A stretch of DNA of 64,000 bases from Ardenticatenaceae bacterium (GCA_011525915.1 WYBM01000063.1:28314-92313), one strand, 5' to 3'; positions 8,387-17,479 are shown, numbered from the stretch's first letter. The notes: generated from the letters alone by a model not told the origin. Numbers and translations: made by a program.

Positions 8387-11098
8387 TTAAGGATTTGCCG
8401 CCCCTTTGGTTGTATTGCTGGTCATTGTGCCCGCCCAGGCGCCGCCGCTGGGTGTGCGGTACCAGGATTTATTTTTGCTGCTGTTACCGTAGGTGTGGCT
8501 GTCTACAACGGTCGTGCTGTCTGGCATGAGCAGACGCACATCATCACCGGTATTGTTAAAAAGGTTGCTGGTATCCAGCGTCCAATAACCGCCGGCGGCG
8601 ATGGTGGTGCTGGCCGGAATTTGTACCGGCGAACCGCCTGCGGCAATATCATCTACCCACATCCCCGAGATGTCTACGGCCACGGCCGTGGGGTTGTACA
8701 GCTCTACCCATTCCGGGCTGCCACTGGAGGGGTTGGGCATAATTTCGTTGATCAGAATGTCAGACATGGTGCCCGTGCCCGCCGGGTCACTGGCCACATA
8801 GGCCACGCCGTTAACCGTGTAGTTAAGGCCATTGCTAGACTGCAGTATGATGTCACCACTGACAATGACGGCCGTGCCATAATTGCGCGTGGCGTCACAC
8901 AGATTGGTCACATACACATCACCCGTGGCCAGCAGCCGGTCCAACACTTCTTGCGCCGGGTGACCGTAGGTGTTGCTGCCACAAGAGATAGCCGAGGCAT
9001 CCGGATTCAGTGCATCCACATAAGCCTGACTGCTGGAATGGCCAGAGCCATGATGGTTGGCCCGCAGCACATCCACCTGCCCATAACGAGTGGCCAGAAT
9101 GGCTTCCACATCGTTATAGGTGTAACCCCAACTGCTGACAGCATATTCACCGTCTGAATCACCGGCCGTGGCATAATCTATCTGACCATAACGAACCTTC
9201 AGGGCAATGGAATAATCATTTTCGCTGGGTGGCACAGCATCCCCGGTATGGTCGCCGGTCAAGGGGGTTATGCCGTCGCTCATCATTACCCCGTCGGCAT
9301 CTGACTGGACAATCGTTACCACCGCGCCCGCATCAGGCGGGTCAATCTGCGTGGTGGAGCCAATTTGTGCCAACTCGCGGATAGGGTAGATGTTATTGTT
9401 CGCCGCATTGGTGGCGTAACACAGCCAGTTGCGTGACGTGCCCGATTGTGTGCCGGCGTTATACCATTGAATTTCCAAATCCGGGTCACACACACCATCA
9501 ACACCGCCACCGCCATAACCATCCACCCAGGCGCCGGCGTTGCGGTCGACAATTTTGTCAAAGGTAATACCCTGAACTTCAATAAGACCCCAAAAGCCAC
9601 CATACCCGGCATAGCCGATGTGGTCCAGGTGATGATGGCTCAGAACACCCACATTCACGTGTGAGCCGCCGGTAATGGTGCGGATCTTCTGGGCGATCAA
9701 GGCAGCGCCGGCGCCCGTATTCCAGGAAGCTTCGCGCACGTCAATGAGAATGGTAAAACCAGAGGGGAAGATAATAAGCTGGCTGTCACCCTGCTCCACG
9801 TCAAAGATGCGGATCTCAAATGTGCCCGGCGTCCAGGGGGTGTCACCCAGGCCGGTATTGGCCGCACCAGGAGTAGGGGTGGCACTTTCGACACCGCTCC
9901 ACGTGCCACCATCTGGGTAGCGATACCATGAATAACCGGCCGTGGACGACGTATAACTGGTACTGTCCAACACCGCCTGCGCCGCATTCAGGAAACGTAC
10001 ATCATCACCGCCATTGTTCAGCAGGCTGCTAAACTGCATCACATAATAGCCGTTGGGCGAGATGACAGTACCGGCGGGGATAAGCTGCGGGCTGCCGCCG
10101 CCATCAGCAATGTCGTCAATAAAGTGCCCAGAGAGACTTAGGTAACGAGTTGTGGTGTTATACAGTTCCACCCATTCTGTGGCGCTGTTGGCTACATATT
10201 CGTTGATGACTACTTCACCAATGGTCGGCGCTGGAGCATTACTACTGCCTTTGGTAGGAAACTCCGTTTCGTCGGCGCTCCAGCCGCCGCCGTCAGGCAC
10301 ACGATACCAGGAATTTTCACCGGTAGCGAAGGTGTAACTGATGCTGTCTAGCACGGCCTGAGACGGGTCAAGGAAGCGCACATCATCGCCCCCATTGTTC
10401 AACAGATTGTTAAACTCCATCACATAGAAGCCGCCGGCCACAATGACCGTACCCCCCGGAATTTGTTGGGGTGAACCGCCACCCCCGGCGACGTCATCAA
10501 TGAAGTGGCCGGAAAGGTCCAGATCACCACCGGTGGTGTTATACAGTTCCACCCATTCCGTAACGCCGCTGTTGGCCACGTATTCATTAATGACCACATC
10601 ACCAGGTCCTGGCTGATTGCCGCCCCCGCCGCCAGGATTGGCGCTGCCCTGGGTGGGGGTAGCACTTTCCACCCCGCTCCAGGCGCCGCCGTCTGGGCTG
10701 CGGTACCAGGAATAGTCGGCCGTTGCTGCCGTATAGCTGGTGCTGTCCAAAGCCACCTGAGACGGGTCCAAGAAGCGCACGTCATCACCCCCGTTATTAA
10801 GGAAACCGCTGAAGGTCATCACGTAATAGCCACCCGCCGGAATGATGGTTCCGCCGGGAATGAGCTTCGGCGCCCCACCACCGCCAGCAATATCATCGAT
10901 GATGTGGTTAGACAGGTCCAGGTCAACGGCCGTGGTGTTATACAGTTCCACCCATTCGGTAGCACTGTTAGCCACATATTCGTTGATGAGTACCTCTCCA
11001 GGGCCAGGCGGGTTGGCCGCCGCTACCCGGCTGACTGGAATAACAAGGACAAGAAAAAATGCTGCAATGGCTAAGCGGGATAAGTATGAACGGTTCAT
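8387..11098 (-). CDS. Secreted multidomain protein: three lamin-tail domains, metallo-beta-lactamase domain, one lamin-tail domain
   Basis: The protein has 903 residues. Residues 1-27 are a signal peptide ending VAAA. Three lamin-tail domains of about 120 residues follow (about 34-152, 165-283, 292-410), each starting GEVxINEYVANS and containing WVELYNTT, IDD(I/V)A, GGYYVM, NNGGDDVRFLD and WYRxPDGG. Residues about 425-760 are a ComEC/Rec2-like metallo-beta-lactamase domain with FDVEQGDSQLI and the metal motif SHHHLDHIG, then ANHHGSGHSS. A fourth lamin-tail domain closes the protein. The MBL part probably hydrolyses a phosphodiester outside the cell, perhaps nucleic acid; lamin-tail modules are thought to anchor or bind. 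An AAGGAG site precedes the ATG. The near-identical repeats suggest recent internal duplication. Confidence 0.85.
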   Translation of the reverse strand: MNRSYLSRLAIAAFFLVLVIPVSRVAAANPPGPGEVLINEYVANSATEWVELYNTTAVDLDLSNHIIDDIAGGGGAPKLIPGGTIIPAGGYYVMTFSGFLNNGGDDVRFLDPSQVALDSTSYTAATADYSWYRSPDGGAWSGVESATPTQGSANPGGGGGNQPGPGDVVINEYVANSGVTEWVELYNTTGGDLDLSGHFIDDVAGGGGSPQQIPGGTVIVAGGFYVMEFNNLLNNGGDDVRFLDPSQAVLDSISYTFATGENSWYRVPDGGGWSADETEFPTKGSSNAPAPTIGEVVINEYVANSATEWVELYNTTTRYLSLSGHFIDDIADGGGSPQLIPAGTVISPNGYYVMQFSSLLNNGGDDVRFLNAAQAVLDSTSYTSSTAGYSWYRYPDGGTWSGVESATPTPGAANTGLGDTPWTPGTFEIRIFDVEQGDSQLIIFPSGFTILIDVREASWNTGAGAALIAQKIRTITGGSHVNVGVLSHHHLDHIGYAGYGGFWGLIEVQGITFDKIVDRNAGAWVDGYGGGGVDGVCDPDLEIQWYNAGTQSGTSRNWLCYATNAANNNIYPIRELAQIGSTTQIDPPDAGAVVTIVQSDADGVMMSDGITPLTGDHTGDAVPPSENDYSIALKVRYGQIDYATAGDSDGEYAVSSWGYTYNDVEAILATRYGQVDVLRANHHGSGHSSSQAYVDALNPDASAISCGSNTYGHPAQEVLDRLLATGDVYVTNLCDATRNYGTAVIVSGDIILQSSNGLNYTVNGVAYVASDPAGTGTMSDILINEIMPNPSSGSPEWVELYNPTAVAVDISGMWVDDIAAGGSPVQIPASTTIAAGGYWTLDTSNLFNNTGDDVRLLMPDSTTVVDSHTYGNSSKNKSWYRTPSGGAWAGTMTSNTTKGAANP

Positions 11099-11130
11099 TC
11101 CAATACAATCTCCTTGTAGTCAACAACTCA

Positions 11131-11162
11131 TAAAACAAAAACCCATGATGGCTCATCATGGG
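11131..11162 (-). terminator. Intrinsic terminator or attenuator in the leader of the lamin-tail/MBL gene
   Basis: On the minus strand, arms CCCATGATG and CATCATGGG (11142-11150 and 11154-11162) with loop AGC are followed by TTTTTGTTTTA, a textbook rho-independent terminator. It points towards the MBL gene, 33 bp before its ATG. The next gene on the higher-coordinate side is on the plus strand, so the terminator either ends an unannotated minus-strand RNA or attenuates transcription into the MBL gene. Confidence 0.7.
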
Positions 11163-11586
11163 TCATTTACACACTGTAGATAAGGAACTGGAGTCTGGTG
11201 GATTTTAGAACCCTTTCTGATGCGTCGGCCAATTTGGCATCGTGGCCCAAAGGGGGGGGTTCAAAAATCGTCAGTATGCAGGAAGGAAACAAGGCGGACA
11301 CGGCCGTTTGCTGCCGCCAGAAGTGAGCTATGGTTTCAGGCTGCCAAAAAGGTAATAGCCTTAACATGGGGGCGAGTCCAAAGGTTACTTATGTTAACTT
11401 CTGTCTGGGCCTGATCCACCCTTACCATTGATAAATGATAAACAAGGCATGAACAGGTTATGATACATTGTAACATGAATTACTGGTTTTCGCGCCCGAT
11501 AGTACCATGTTATTAGTACTACCCTTGTTAAATTTCATATTTCCGGTAAAACAGAATCATATCTGTGACAGGTTTTAGGCTATGTT
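11163..11586. other. Intergenic region between divergent genes, 424 bp
   Basis: No protein-coding frame is convincing here. It contains a TTAACAT...ATGTTAA inverted repeat (about 11360-11396) enclosing a G-rich strand (GGGGGCGAGTCC), an eight-G run near 11250, one ACGGCCGT octamer, and an AT-rich promoter-like stretch at about 11430-11580 before the plus-strand gene. It resembles no riboswitch class I recognise. Confidence 0.4.
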
Positions 11587-12798
11587 ATGCGTTACAAACC
11601 CACGCTGCCCGTGCCGCCACCCTTACGTGGTGTTGATAGAGGTTCATTCGCCGAACATACGGTAAAACGGCGGCTGCCGGATATTGCCCGGCGCGTGCTG
11701 GCCGAGAACACCCTGCCACCGGAGGCTGCCGCTGCCCTGGAAGGCCTGATAGCCGATCTGCCCAATGCCCCTCTACGGCCGTTGACCGACACACATGCGC
11801 CTGATCACACCCTCTGGCAAGCGGCCATTGAACCTTACCACAACCAGAACTGGCTGCAGGTGCCCTGGTTTTTTGCCGAAACATACTTCTTCCGGCGGAT
11901 CATTGAAGCGGTCGATTACTTTAATACCGATCTGGACCCCTTTGCCGTCCAAAAACAACAAGGATTGGTAACCTATGAAGGGGCCATCACGACCCTGCTA
12001 GAACCGCCATCGCCTACCCGCCCGACCGGCTGGAACCAGGAGACGTTTTCCCGTCTGCTGCTGGCAGACCTGTGGGGCAACCAGGTAGACCTGAGTTTAT
12101 GGCCGGCCGATGCCGCCGACAAACCAGACCACACAGACGAAGAAACACGTCAAGCACACCTGCTGGTAGACGCCCGGCCGGCCGTAACCAGCTACATAGA
12201 CACCCTCCCCCTGGCACGGGCTGACTTTATCACCGACAACAGTGGTTTGGAATTATTAGGCGATCTGGCGCTGGCTGACTATCTGCTGACCAGCGGCAAA
12301 TGCAGCAACCTGCACTTTCACGTTAAACAACACCCCACCTTTGTCTCCGACGCCACCGCCACAGATGTATTGGCCACATTAAGCTATCTGGGGCAACAAC
12401 CATCGTTAGCCGGGCAGGAGATGGCCTTCCGGTTGGTGTTATGTATGAGCAACGGCCGTTTTCACCTGCAAACACACCCCTTCTGGACTTCGCCCCATCC
12501 CTTGTGGCAAATGCCGGATGACCTGCGCCGCGAGCTGGCCCGCACGCACCTGATCATTTGCAAAGGGGACGCCAACTACCGCCGCGCCTTGGGAGATGCC
12601 CACTGGCCTTATACCACACCGCTGGCAGACATTATTAGTTATTGCCCAGCACCCATTCTATTCCTGCGCACCTGTAAATCACCGGTGTTAGCCGGATTGG
12701 TCCCAGGGCAGCCAGAAAAAATGACGGCCGCAACCGCCGATTGGGTCACAAGCGGACGATGGGGCGTCATTCAATTTGTGGGGAAATCAGACGATTAG
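11587..12798 (+). CDS. DUF89 / ARMT1-like damage-control phosphatase
   Basis: The protein has 403 residues. DUF89 enzymes are metal-dependent phosphatases that remove damaged or surplus sugar and cofactor phosphates (the human member is ARMT1). Visible family features are TDNSGLELLGDLALADYLL (about residues 219-237, matching the DNAGE-like metal-binding turn), FHVKQHPTFVSD, and IICKGDANYRRALGD near residue 330, the KGxxNYRxxxGD signature. A helical N-terminal domain precedes these. No signal peptide is seen, so it is cytoplasmic. It is divergent from the MBL gene and separated from its neighbours, so context says little. Confidence 0.85.
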   Translation: MRYKPTLPVPPPLRGVDRGSFAEHTVKRRLPDIARRVLAENTLPPEAAAALEGLIADLPNAPLRPLTDTHAPDHTLWQAAIEPYHNQNWLQVPWFFAETYFFRRIIEAVDYFNTDLDPFAVQKQQGLVTYEGAITTLLEPPSPTRPTGWNQETFSRLLLADLWGNQVDLSLWPADAADKPDHTDEETRQAHLLVDARPAVTSYIDTLPLARADFITDNSGLELLGDLALADYLLTSGKCSNLHFHVKQHPTFVSDATATDVLATLSYLGQQPSLAGQEMAFRLVLCMSNGRFHLQTHPFWTSPHPLWQMPDDLRRELARTHLIICKGDANYRRALGDAHWPYTTPLADIISYCPAPILFLRTCKSPVLAGLVPGQPEKMTAATADWVTSGRWGVIQFVGKSDD

Positions 12799-12885
12799 GT
12801 AATCGGCAGCACTCATTCAAAGTCAAGATCGCTTTAGGCACTACCGATTACCCGACTAAGTTTTGCCGGTCAATCAGGGGTGTGC

Positions 12886-13164
12886 CTATAAAAAGGTGGG
12901 CTTGATACGCAGGCGGTATACACCCTTAAAATCATGGGGGTCAGCCGGTTCACCTTTGCGCAGAATATCAATGTGGCCCGCTTCGGCCAACTGCCGTGCC
13001 GTCAGGCGAATACGCTTTACCAGAGATTGCCAATCTTCAGGGTAAAGCTCTACGGCCACGTCTTCCGGCTTCACTTTACCCTCTGGCCCCGCCGCAGCAC
13101 ACATCTGTAGAATGGTTTCTATAATGGCTTCGTCACTAATTTTTCTTTTCTTTTTGTTCATCAT
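12886..13164 (-). CDS. DUF3253 winged-helix protein
   Basis: The protein has 92 residues. The order of an initial helix (AIIETILQMC), a VKPEDVAVELYPEDW segment, the basic helix LVKRIRLTARQLAEAGHIDILRKG and the ending FKGVYRLRI matches DUF3253, a small winged-helix-like family of unknown function. The N-terminus is Lys-rich (MMNKKKRK). It is the last gene of a minus-strand run, 16 bp after the phosphodiester glycosidase gene. Confidence 0.8.
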   Translation of the reverse strand: MMNKKKRKISDEAIIETILQMCAAAGPEGKVKPEDVAVELYPEDWQSLVKRIRLTARQLAEAGHIDILRKGEPADPHDFKGVYRLRIKPTFL

Positions 13165-13179
13165 GTTAATCTCGTCTAT

Positions 13180-14046
13180 TTATTTGGCTGATACCGTAAT
13201 AACAATGGGCAATCGGGTGAAAGCCGGAATGGTGTATTCCGGCGCGGCCACCAGCAATCCGGTAGAGGTGCCCCCGTCCAGGTTCAGGGCCACGTCCAGG
13301 TTTAAGTCAGACTGTGTCAGCCATACCCCCAGTTCATGCAGGGTAAAACTACCCCATGGGGCAATAATAAAAAGGATACGGCCGTCGGCATCTTGCCCCA
13401 CCACCGTCCGCCGGTTTTTGTCACCATCCTCTACCGGATAGCCAAGATACCCACCTGGTTTTACCAGCACGGGAAAGGATTGTAAGGCATACAGCAGCGG
13501 TTCGTCAGGGTCATACGGCCGTGCCCCCAGCCATCTCACTTCCGGCCCTGCATGGGTCACGGCAAACATACCGGCAAAATGATCATAGCTGGTACCGCTG
13601 GCCTGCCCGGCCACCACCGTCCGCCCTGTAGCCACAAACGTTTCTGTAAAAAAGCCACCATTCACCACCAACAAGGCACCCGTCTCTGCCTGCCATTCGC
13701 GCAGTGTTTGGGGCTGGCCCGGATGGTAGGCAATGCCAAAATCATAAAGCGCCGGCTCCAGGCGGAAAATAGACACCTCTTCCTGCACCTGGCCATCAGC
13801 GGCCATCAGGCGTATAACCCGCCGCTCCAGGCCCGGCTGCACCATCTGCCAACTGGTATCAGGCAGCAGTGTAGGGGTAAGCGGCAGAGAAACCAAAGAG
13901 GGTAAGGCAGTGGCTTGTGACGCCGGCCGTGTGGCCGATGGCCCGGGGGTGGGTGGCCAGGGGGTCACGGCCGTACACCCCCACAGCATCACCAGGCCGA
14001 TCATTGGCATGATCGGTCGCCGGCCCCCAATGCCCAGTTTACTCAT
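13180..14046 (-). CDS. Phosphodiester glycosidase (NAGPA-like) lipoprotein
   Basis: From the ATG at 14046 the protein has 288 residues and starts with a short basic segment and a lipoprotein signal (MIGLVMLWGC). A Thr/Pro-rich linker follows. The C-terminal domain of about 200 residues has the NAGPA/phosphodiester glycosidase features: LVVNGGFF, a GRTVVAGQASG region, the RRTVVGQDADGRILFI strand pair and ALNLDGGTSTGLLV near the end. Relatives remove GlcNAc from phosphodiesters or act on exopolysaccharide or cell-wall polymers outside the membrane. Its ATG overlaps the stop of the upstream DUF2344 gene by 8 bp, which suggests coupled translation. The longer in-frame start at 14181 is Cys-rich and overlaps that gene, so it was not chosen. 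Confidence 0.8.
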   Translation of the reverse strand: MSKLGIGGRRPIMPMIGLVMLWGCTAVTPWPPTPGPSATRPASQATALPSLVSLPLTPTLLPDTSWQMVQPGLERRVIRLMAADGQVQEEVSIFRLEPALYDFGIAYHPGQPQTLREWQAETGALLVVNGGFFTETFVATGRTVVAGQASGTSYDHFAGMFAVTHAGPEVRWLGARPYDPDEPLLYALQSFPVLVKPGGYLGYPVEDGDKNRRTVVGQDADGRILFIIAPWGSFTLHELGVWLTQSDLNLDVALNLDGGTSTGLLVAAPEYTIPAFTRLPIVITVSAK

Positions 14047-14701
14047 CCTGCAGCACAATGCGTGTGCGGTGAATGTGCACATCCAGCGGGTCAAACCCCA
14101 ATACCTGCAGCACCTCATCTGGCCGGCCGGTGAGCGATGGTTGCAATAACAACTGCATGGCAATATGGGGCACCCCGTCACTGCCCACTTGTAGGCTTAA
14201 GTCAAGGATCAACGGCCGTAAATCATACACCTTTGTTTTGCCCTTGTGCTCACGTTCTCGCATCAGGCTCCCGGCGGCCATCATCGCCTCAATGTCTGCC
14301 CGCAAGGTATGGGTGTTCACCACGTCCAGCGGTGTGGCCACATAATGAGATGCCACCGTACTGGCTTGCAGCGACGGCGCATTGGTCGGCACTTCCACCA
14401 TCTGATGTACGTCAATGCCCGGGGCCATCCTGGCCATCAACTGCTGCCTGGCCTGCTCTGGTTCTACCCGTTCTACCAGCAAAATATCGGCCAGTTCATA
14501 CGCACTGGTGTAACCCAGCGGCAGCGCCGCAGCCATTTGCAGCCGGGGGCGGCGGTTAAAGCCATGCGTATAGGCCATCGGGATGCTCGCTCGGTTCAAC
14601 GCCCGCTCTAACGCCCGCGCCAGGTCCAAATGGCTGATATAACGTGCCGGGCCCGCTTTGGCAAAGGTCAGGCGACATCGTTGTACGTAATCTGCTTCCA
14701 T
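14039..14701 (-). CDS. DUF2344 / TIGR03936 radical SAM-associated protein
   Basis: The protein has 220 residues and matches the DUF2344 family from end to end: RCRLTFAKAGPARYISHLDLARALERALNRA near the N-terminus, then GFNRRPRLQMAAALPLGYTSAYELADILL. The family usually sits beside, or fused to, a B12-binding radical SAM protein and often near RNase E/G; neither partner is next to it here. The function is unknown, with a proposed link to tRNA or RNA modification. It is the first gene of the minus-strand pair with the glycosidase lipoprotein. Confidence 0.85.
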   Translation of the reverse strand: MEADYVQRCRLTFAKAGPARYISHLDLARALERALNRASIPMAYTHGFNRRPRLQMAAALPLGYTSAYELADILLVERVEPEQARQQLMARMAPGIDVHQMVEVPTNAPSLQASTVASHYVATPLDVVNTHTLRADIEAMMAAGSLMREREHKGKTKVYDLRPLILDLSLQVGSDGVPHIAMQLLLQPSLTGRPDEVLQVLGFDPLDVHIHRTRIVLQDE

Positions 14702-14842
14702 AATTTATCACATAAAGCGCTGGGCACACTTCCAGACTGACATGGTTGACCGTGATGTGCCCGGCGTGGTTCTTAAAAGGGGTATTTTAACCCGTCTGGG
14801 GCATTCGTGAAAATTGGGCAGGTTGCGATACAATCGGCGGCT

Positions 14843-16450
14843 ATGAATTTGTTCTACAGCTTAAAGTCTATGTTCCCCGCACCGTTGTCCCCCAGCCGTC
14901 CATGGTTGATAATAAACGGGTTACAACTGACGTTACTTGTGCTGCTGTTGGCTGCCTGCGAACGTCCTGATCCGGATGTAACAATTATTACCCAGGGCAG
15001 TGTCACAGGGGTGCCGCCTACGATAGCCGCCGCTTCCTTTCAACAAATCGGTGTGGCCCCGCCAGAGCCATCGGCGCCTACCGCCACCCCCGCCCCCGTT
15101 TACTTTGACACGCCCACCCCAGATGCGCCCCATTATGATCCAGGTGGCGGCGACAGCCAGCAGATCCATACCGTAAATGCCGGCGACACCCTGATGTACA
15201 TTTCCCAGCTTTACGGCGTGGTCCTGGATGACATTTTAGCCCTCAACCAGATGCAGGAAACCGATATCCTGCAAGTAGGCCAGCAAATTCGCATCCCCGG
15301 CCAGGTGAGCCAGGTGGGTCCTTCTTTCAAAATCATCCCAGATAGTGAACTGGTGTTTGGGCCTACAACCAAAGGGTTTAATGTACGCCAAACGGCCGTG
15401 CCCTACAACGGCTACCTGCTGCGTTATACTGAAGACATAGAAGGCCGCCGGCTGGAAGGGCCAGAAATTGTGGAACTGGTGGCCCATCGGCACAGTGTTA
15501 ACCCCCGCCTGCTGCTGGCCCTGCTGGAATATCGTGGGGGCTGGTTGACACAACCTGTGGTGCCTGAAGGGCGGCAGCATTACCCACTGGGCAAAGGTGC
15601 GGCCGGGCAGGAAGGGCTGTATAAGCAGTTAAGTTGGGCCGCGAACGAGCTAAACTGGGGGTATTACGGCCGGGCCGAAGCCAACCTGCACGCTTTTGCC
15701 CTGCCGGATAAAACACGTATCACCTTTGCGCCAGACATCAACGATGGTACGGCTGGCGTGCAGCGTGCCCTGGGGGGCGCCGACACCATGACCTATGACA
15801 CCTGGCTGCGTGATGTATCGTCAAACGGTTTTTACGCCACCTATGAACGCCTCTTTGGCAACCCCTTTGCCCTGGCGGTAGAGCCGCTCTGGTCACCCAA
15901 TTTACCGCAGCCTGCGTTACAACTGCCCTGGGCGGCCGGTGAAACATGGTACTTCACCGGCGGGCCACACGGTGGCTGGAACACCGGCTCTGCCTGGGCT
16001 GCGCTGGACTTCGCCCCAGACGCTGACGTCCTGGGTTGTTTCGAATCCGACGCTTGGGTCACAGCCATGAGCGACGGTATTGTCACCCGCAGCGGTTTTG
16101 GCGGGGTGGTGGTTGACCTGGACGGTGACAAATTTGCCGGGACGGGCTGGGCTATCACCTACATGCACCTGGGCGAACGTGACCGCATCCCTGTAGGGAC
16201 ACCAGTGCAAACGGGTGACCGGCTGGGTCATCCCTCGTGTGAAGGTGGCTTTTCTGACGGCACACACGTGCATGTGGCCCGAACGTACAACGGCCGTTGG
16301 GTCTCGGCTGACGGTGGCACGGCTTTTAACCTGGGTGGTTGGGTTTCACAGGGAACGGGCCAGGAATACGATGGTTTCCTCATTCGTGGCAATGTCAGCA
16401 AAGAAGCATGCGCCTGCCGTGAAGAAGGCAACGCCCTTTCTCACGAGTAA
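14843..16450 (+). CDS. LysM and M23-like peptidase-domain lipoprotein
   Basis: The protein has 535 residues from the ATG at 14843 (a GTG at 14807 is also in frame). A hydrophobic helix ends in lipobox LLAAC. A Thr/Pro-rich linker leads to a LysM domain (HTVNAGDTLMYISQLYGV through LQVGQQIRIPG) that binds peptidoglycan. A middle domain of about 200 residues is unassigned. The C-terminus has the M23 endopeptidase layout: ALDFAPD, then AMSDGIVTRSGFGGVVV, YMHLG and THVHVAR (the HxH pair). The usual first zinc His four residues before the Asp is absent (SAWAALD), so the nearest His is in GGPHGGW. It may be a cell-wall amidase/endopeptidase variant or an inactive regulator of one. Confidence 0.8.
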   Translation: MNLFYSLKSMFPAPLSPSRPWLIINGLQLTLLVLLLAACERPDPDVTIITQGSVTGVPPTIAAASFQQIGVAPPEPSAPTATPAPVYFDTPTPDAPHYDPGGGDSQQIHTVNAGDTLMYISQLYGVVLDDILALNQMQETDILQVGQQIRIPGQVSQVGPSFKIIPDSELVFGPTTKGFNVRQTAVPYNGYLLRYTEDIEGRRLEGPEIVELVAHRHSVNPRLLLALLEYRGGWLTQPVVPEGRQHYPLGKGAAGQEGLYKQLSWAANELNWGYYGRAEANLHAFALPDKTRITFAPDINDGTAGVQRALGGADTMTYDTWLRDVSSNGFYATYERLFGNPFALAVEPLWSPNLPQPALQLPWAAGETWYFTGGPHGGWNTGSAWAALDFAPDADVLGCFESDAWVTAMSDGIVTRSGFGGVVVDLDGDKFAGTGWAITYMHLGERDRIPVGTPVQTGDRLGHPSCEGGFSDGTHVHVARTYNGRWVSADGGTAFNLGGWVSQGTGQEYDGFLIRGNVSKEACACREEGNALSHE

Positions 16451-16570
16451 GGGCAGCCCACCTACCCCTTGTTGCCGACTTTTCTGGGCGGGCATACAAT
16501 GGGCAGGCAGCTGCGGCTCTTGGACATTCTACCCCGGCGGGCTGGCAGCAACAGAGACGGAGGACACGTT

Positions 16571-17251
16571 GTGAAGTGGAAACCAATCCCACGAGCTGGT
16601 TTTTATTCGTTTAAGGAAGAACTGCTAAACAGCCTCACCCATGGTATTGGCACTATCCTGGCCGCTGTTGGTCTGGTGACCCTGGTGATATTAGCCGCGA
16701 TCTATGGTGACGCCTGGCGTGTGGTCAGTTTTACCATTTACGGCAGCAGTCTGGTGTTCCTCTACCTGGCATCTACGCTGTACCACAGCGCCCGCCGGCC
16801 GCGCCTGAAACAATTTTACCGGCTGCTGGACCATGCGGCCGTGTACCTGCTCATTGCCGGTACCTACACCCCTTTTTTGCTGGTAAAACTGCGTGGCCCT
16901 GTGGGCTGGACGCTGCTGGCGGTGGTTTGGGGCATGGCCCTGATGGGCATCGCTTTTAAGGTGCTGTTTATCGGTCGTTTTGAAAAATGGACCACCCTGG
17001 GCTACCTCTTCATGGGCTGGATGTGCCTGCTGGCCTTTCGCCAGATGATCGTGGTGCTCCCCCCTCTGGGGTTGTTTGGCATCATGTTAGGCGGCCTTTT
17101 TTACACCGTTGGTGTTATCTTTTTTGCCTGGGAGCGCATCCCTTACAACCACGCGATATGGCATCTTTTTGTCATGGGGGGCAGTGCCGTTCACTTTGTG
17201 ACTGTCTTATTGTTTCTACTGCCGTTAGGGGCCGTGGTCAACAACCCATAA
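16571..17251 (+). CDS. HlyIII/TrhA-family membrane protein
   Basis: The GTG at 16571 with GGAGGA eight bases upstream gives a 226-residue protein, close to the family norm of about 215. Seven transmembrane helices are visible. Family marks are EELLNSLTHGIG at the start, STLYHSAR near 70, FYRLLDHAAVYLLIAGTYTPF near 90 and the late HAIWHLFVMGGSAVHF. The conserved His and Asp residues form the zinc site of the PAQR/HlyIII superfamily. Bacterial members affect membrane energetics or lipid homeostasis; haemolysis is a historical label. A longer in-frame TTG at 16469 lacks a ribosome site. Confidence 0.88.
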   Translation: MKWKPIPRAGFYSFKEELLNSLTHGIGTILAAVGLVTLVILAAIYGDAWRVVSFTIYGSSLVFLYLASTLYHSARRPRLKQFYRLLDHAAVYLLIAGTYTPFLLVKLRGPVGWTLLAVVWGMALMGIAFKVLFIGRFEKWTTLGYLFMGWMCLLAFRQMIVVLPPLGLFGIMLGGLFYTVGVIFFAWERIPYNHAIWHLFVMGGSAVHFVTVLLFLLPLGAVVNNP

Positions 17252-17370
17252 ACCGGCCAGCCAGGCAGCGGCTGTCGTCAGAACATGGCCGGACACTCAG
17301 GTCAATTCTGCCCATCACAAACACGGCCGTGCGCCCTACCTATAACCCCTGCTACATGTCATACTGAATG

Positions 17371-17386
17371 TGTGACATCTCTCACC
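17371..17386 (+). promoter_or_regulatory. CRP/FNR-family-like palindromic site upstream of the heme cluster
   Basis: TGTGA-N6-TCACC differs at one base from the CRP consensus TGTGA-N6-TCACA. It is centred about 90 bp before the likely transcription start of the radical SAM gene. A CRP/FNR-family regulator could tie the cluster to oxygen or energy state. This is a single site found by eye. Confidence 0.4.
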
Positions 17387-17431
17387 TACCGGATCAAACG
17401 TCCTCAACTATAGTAAAATCCAACACAATTT

Positions 17432-17461
17432 TTGACATCTTTAGATAATTTTCCATAGAAT
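17432..17461 (+). promoter_or_regulatory. Sigma70-like promoter of the heme cluster
   Basis: A perfect TTGACA (17432-17437), an 18-bp AT-rich spacer, then TAGAAT (17456-17461) lies 18 bp before the ATG at 17480. The leader would be very short and contains AAGGAGA as ribosome site. It is the clearest promoter before the 12-kb run of heme genes. Confidence 0.65.
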
Positions 17462-17479
17462 TACATTCAAGGAGACGCC

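Noticed and set aside
8495..9157. 220-codon plus-strand frame inside the lamin-tail/MBL gene
   Set aside because: It is antisense to a well-supported secreted protein with clear domains and shows no domain of its own.
11220..11400. Known riboswitch (c-di-GMP, preQ1 or similar) in the 11-kb intergenic region
   Set aside because: None of the conserved core sequences of these classes could be found on either strand.
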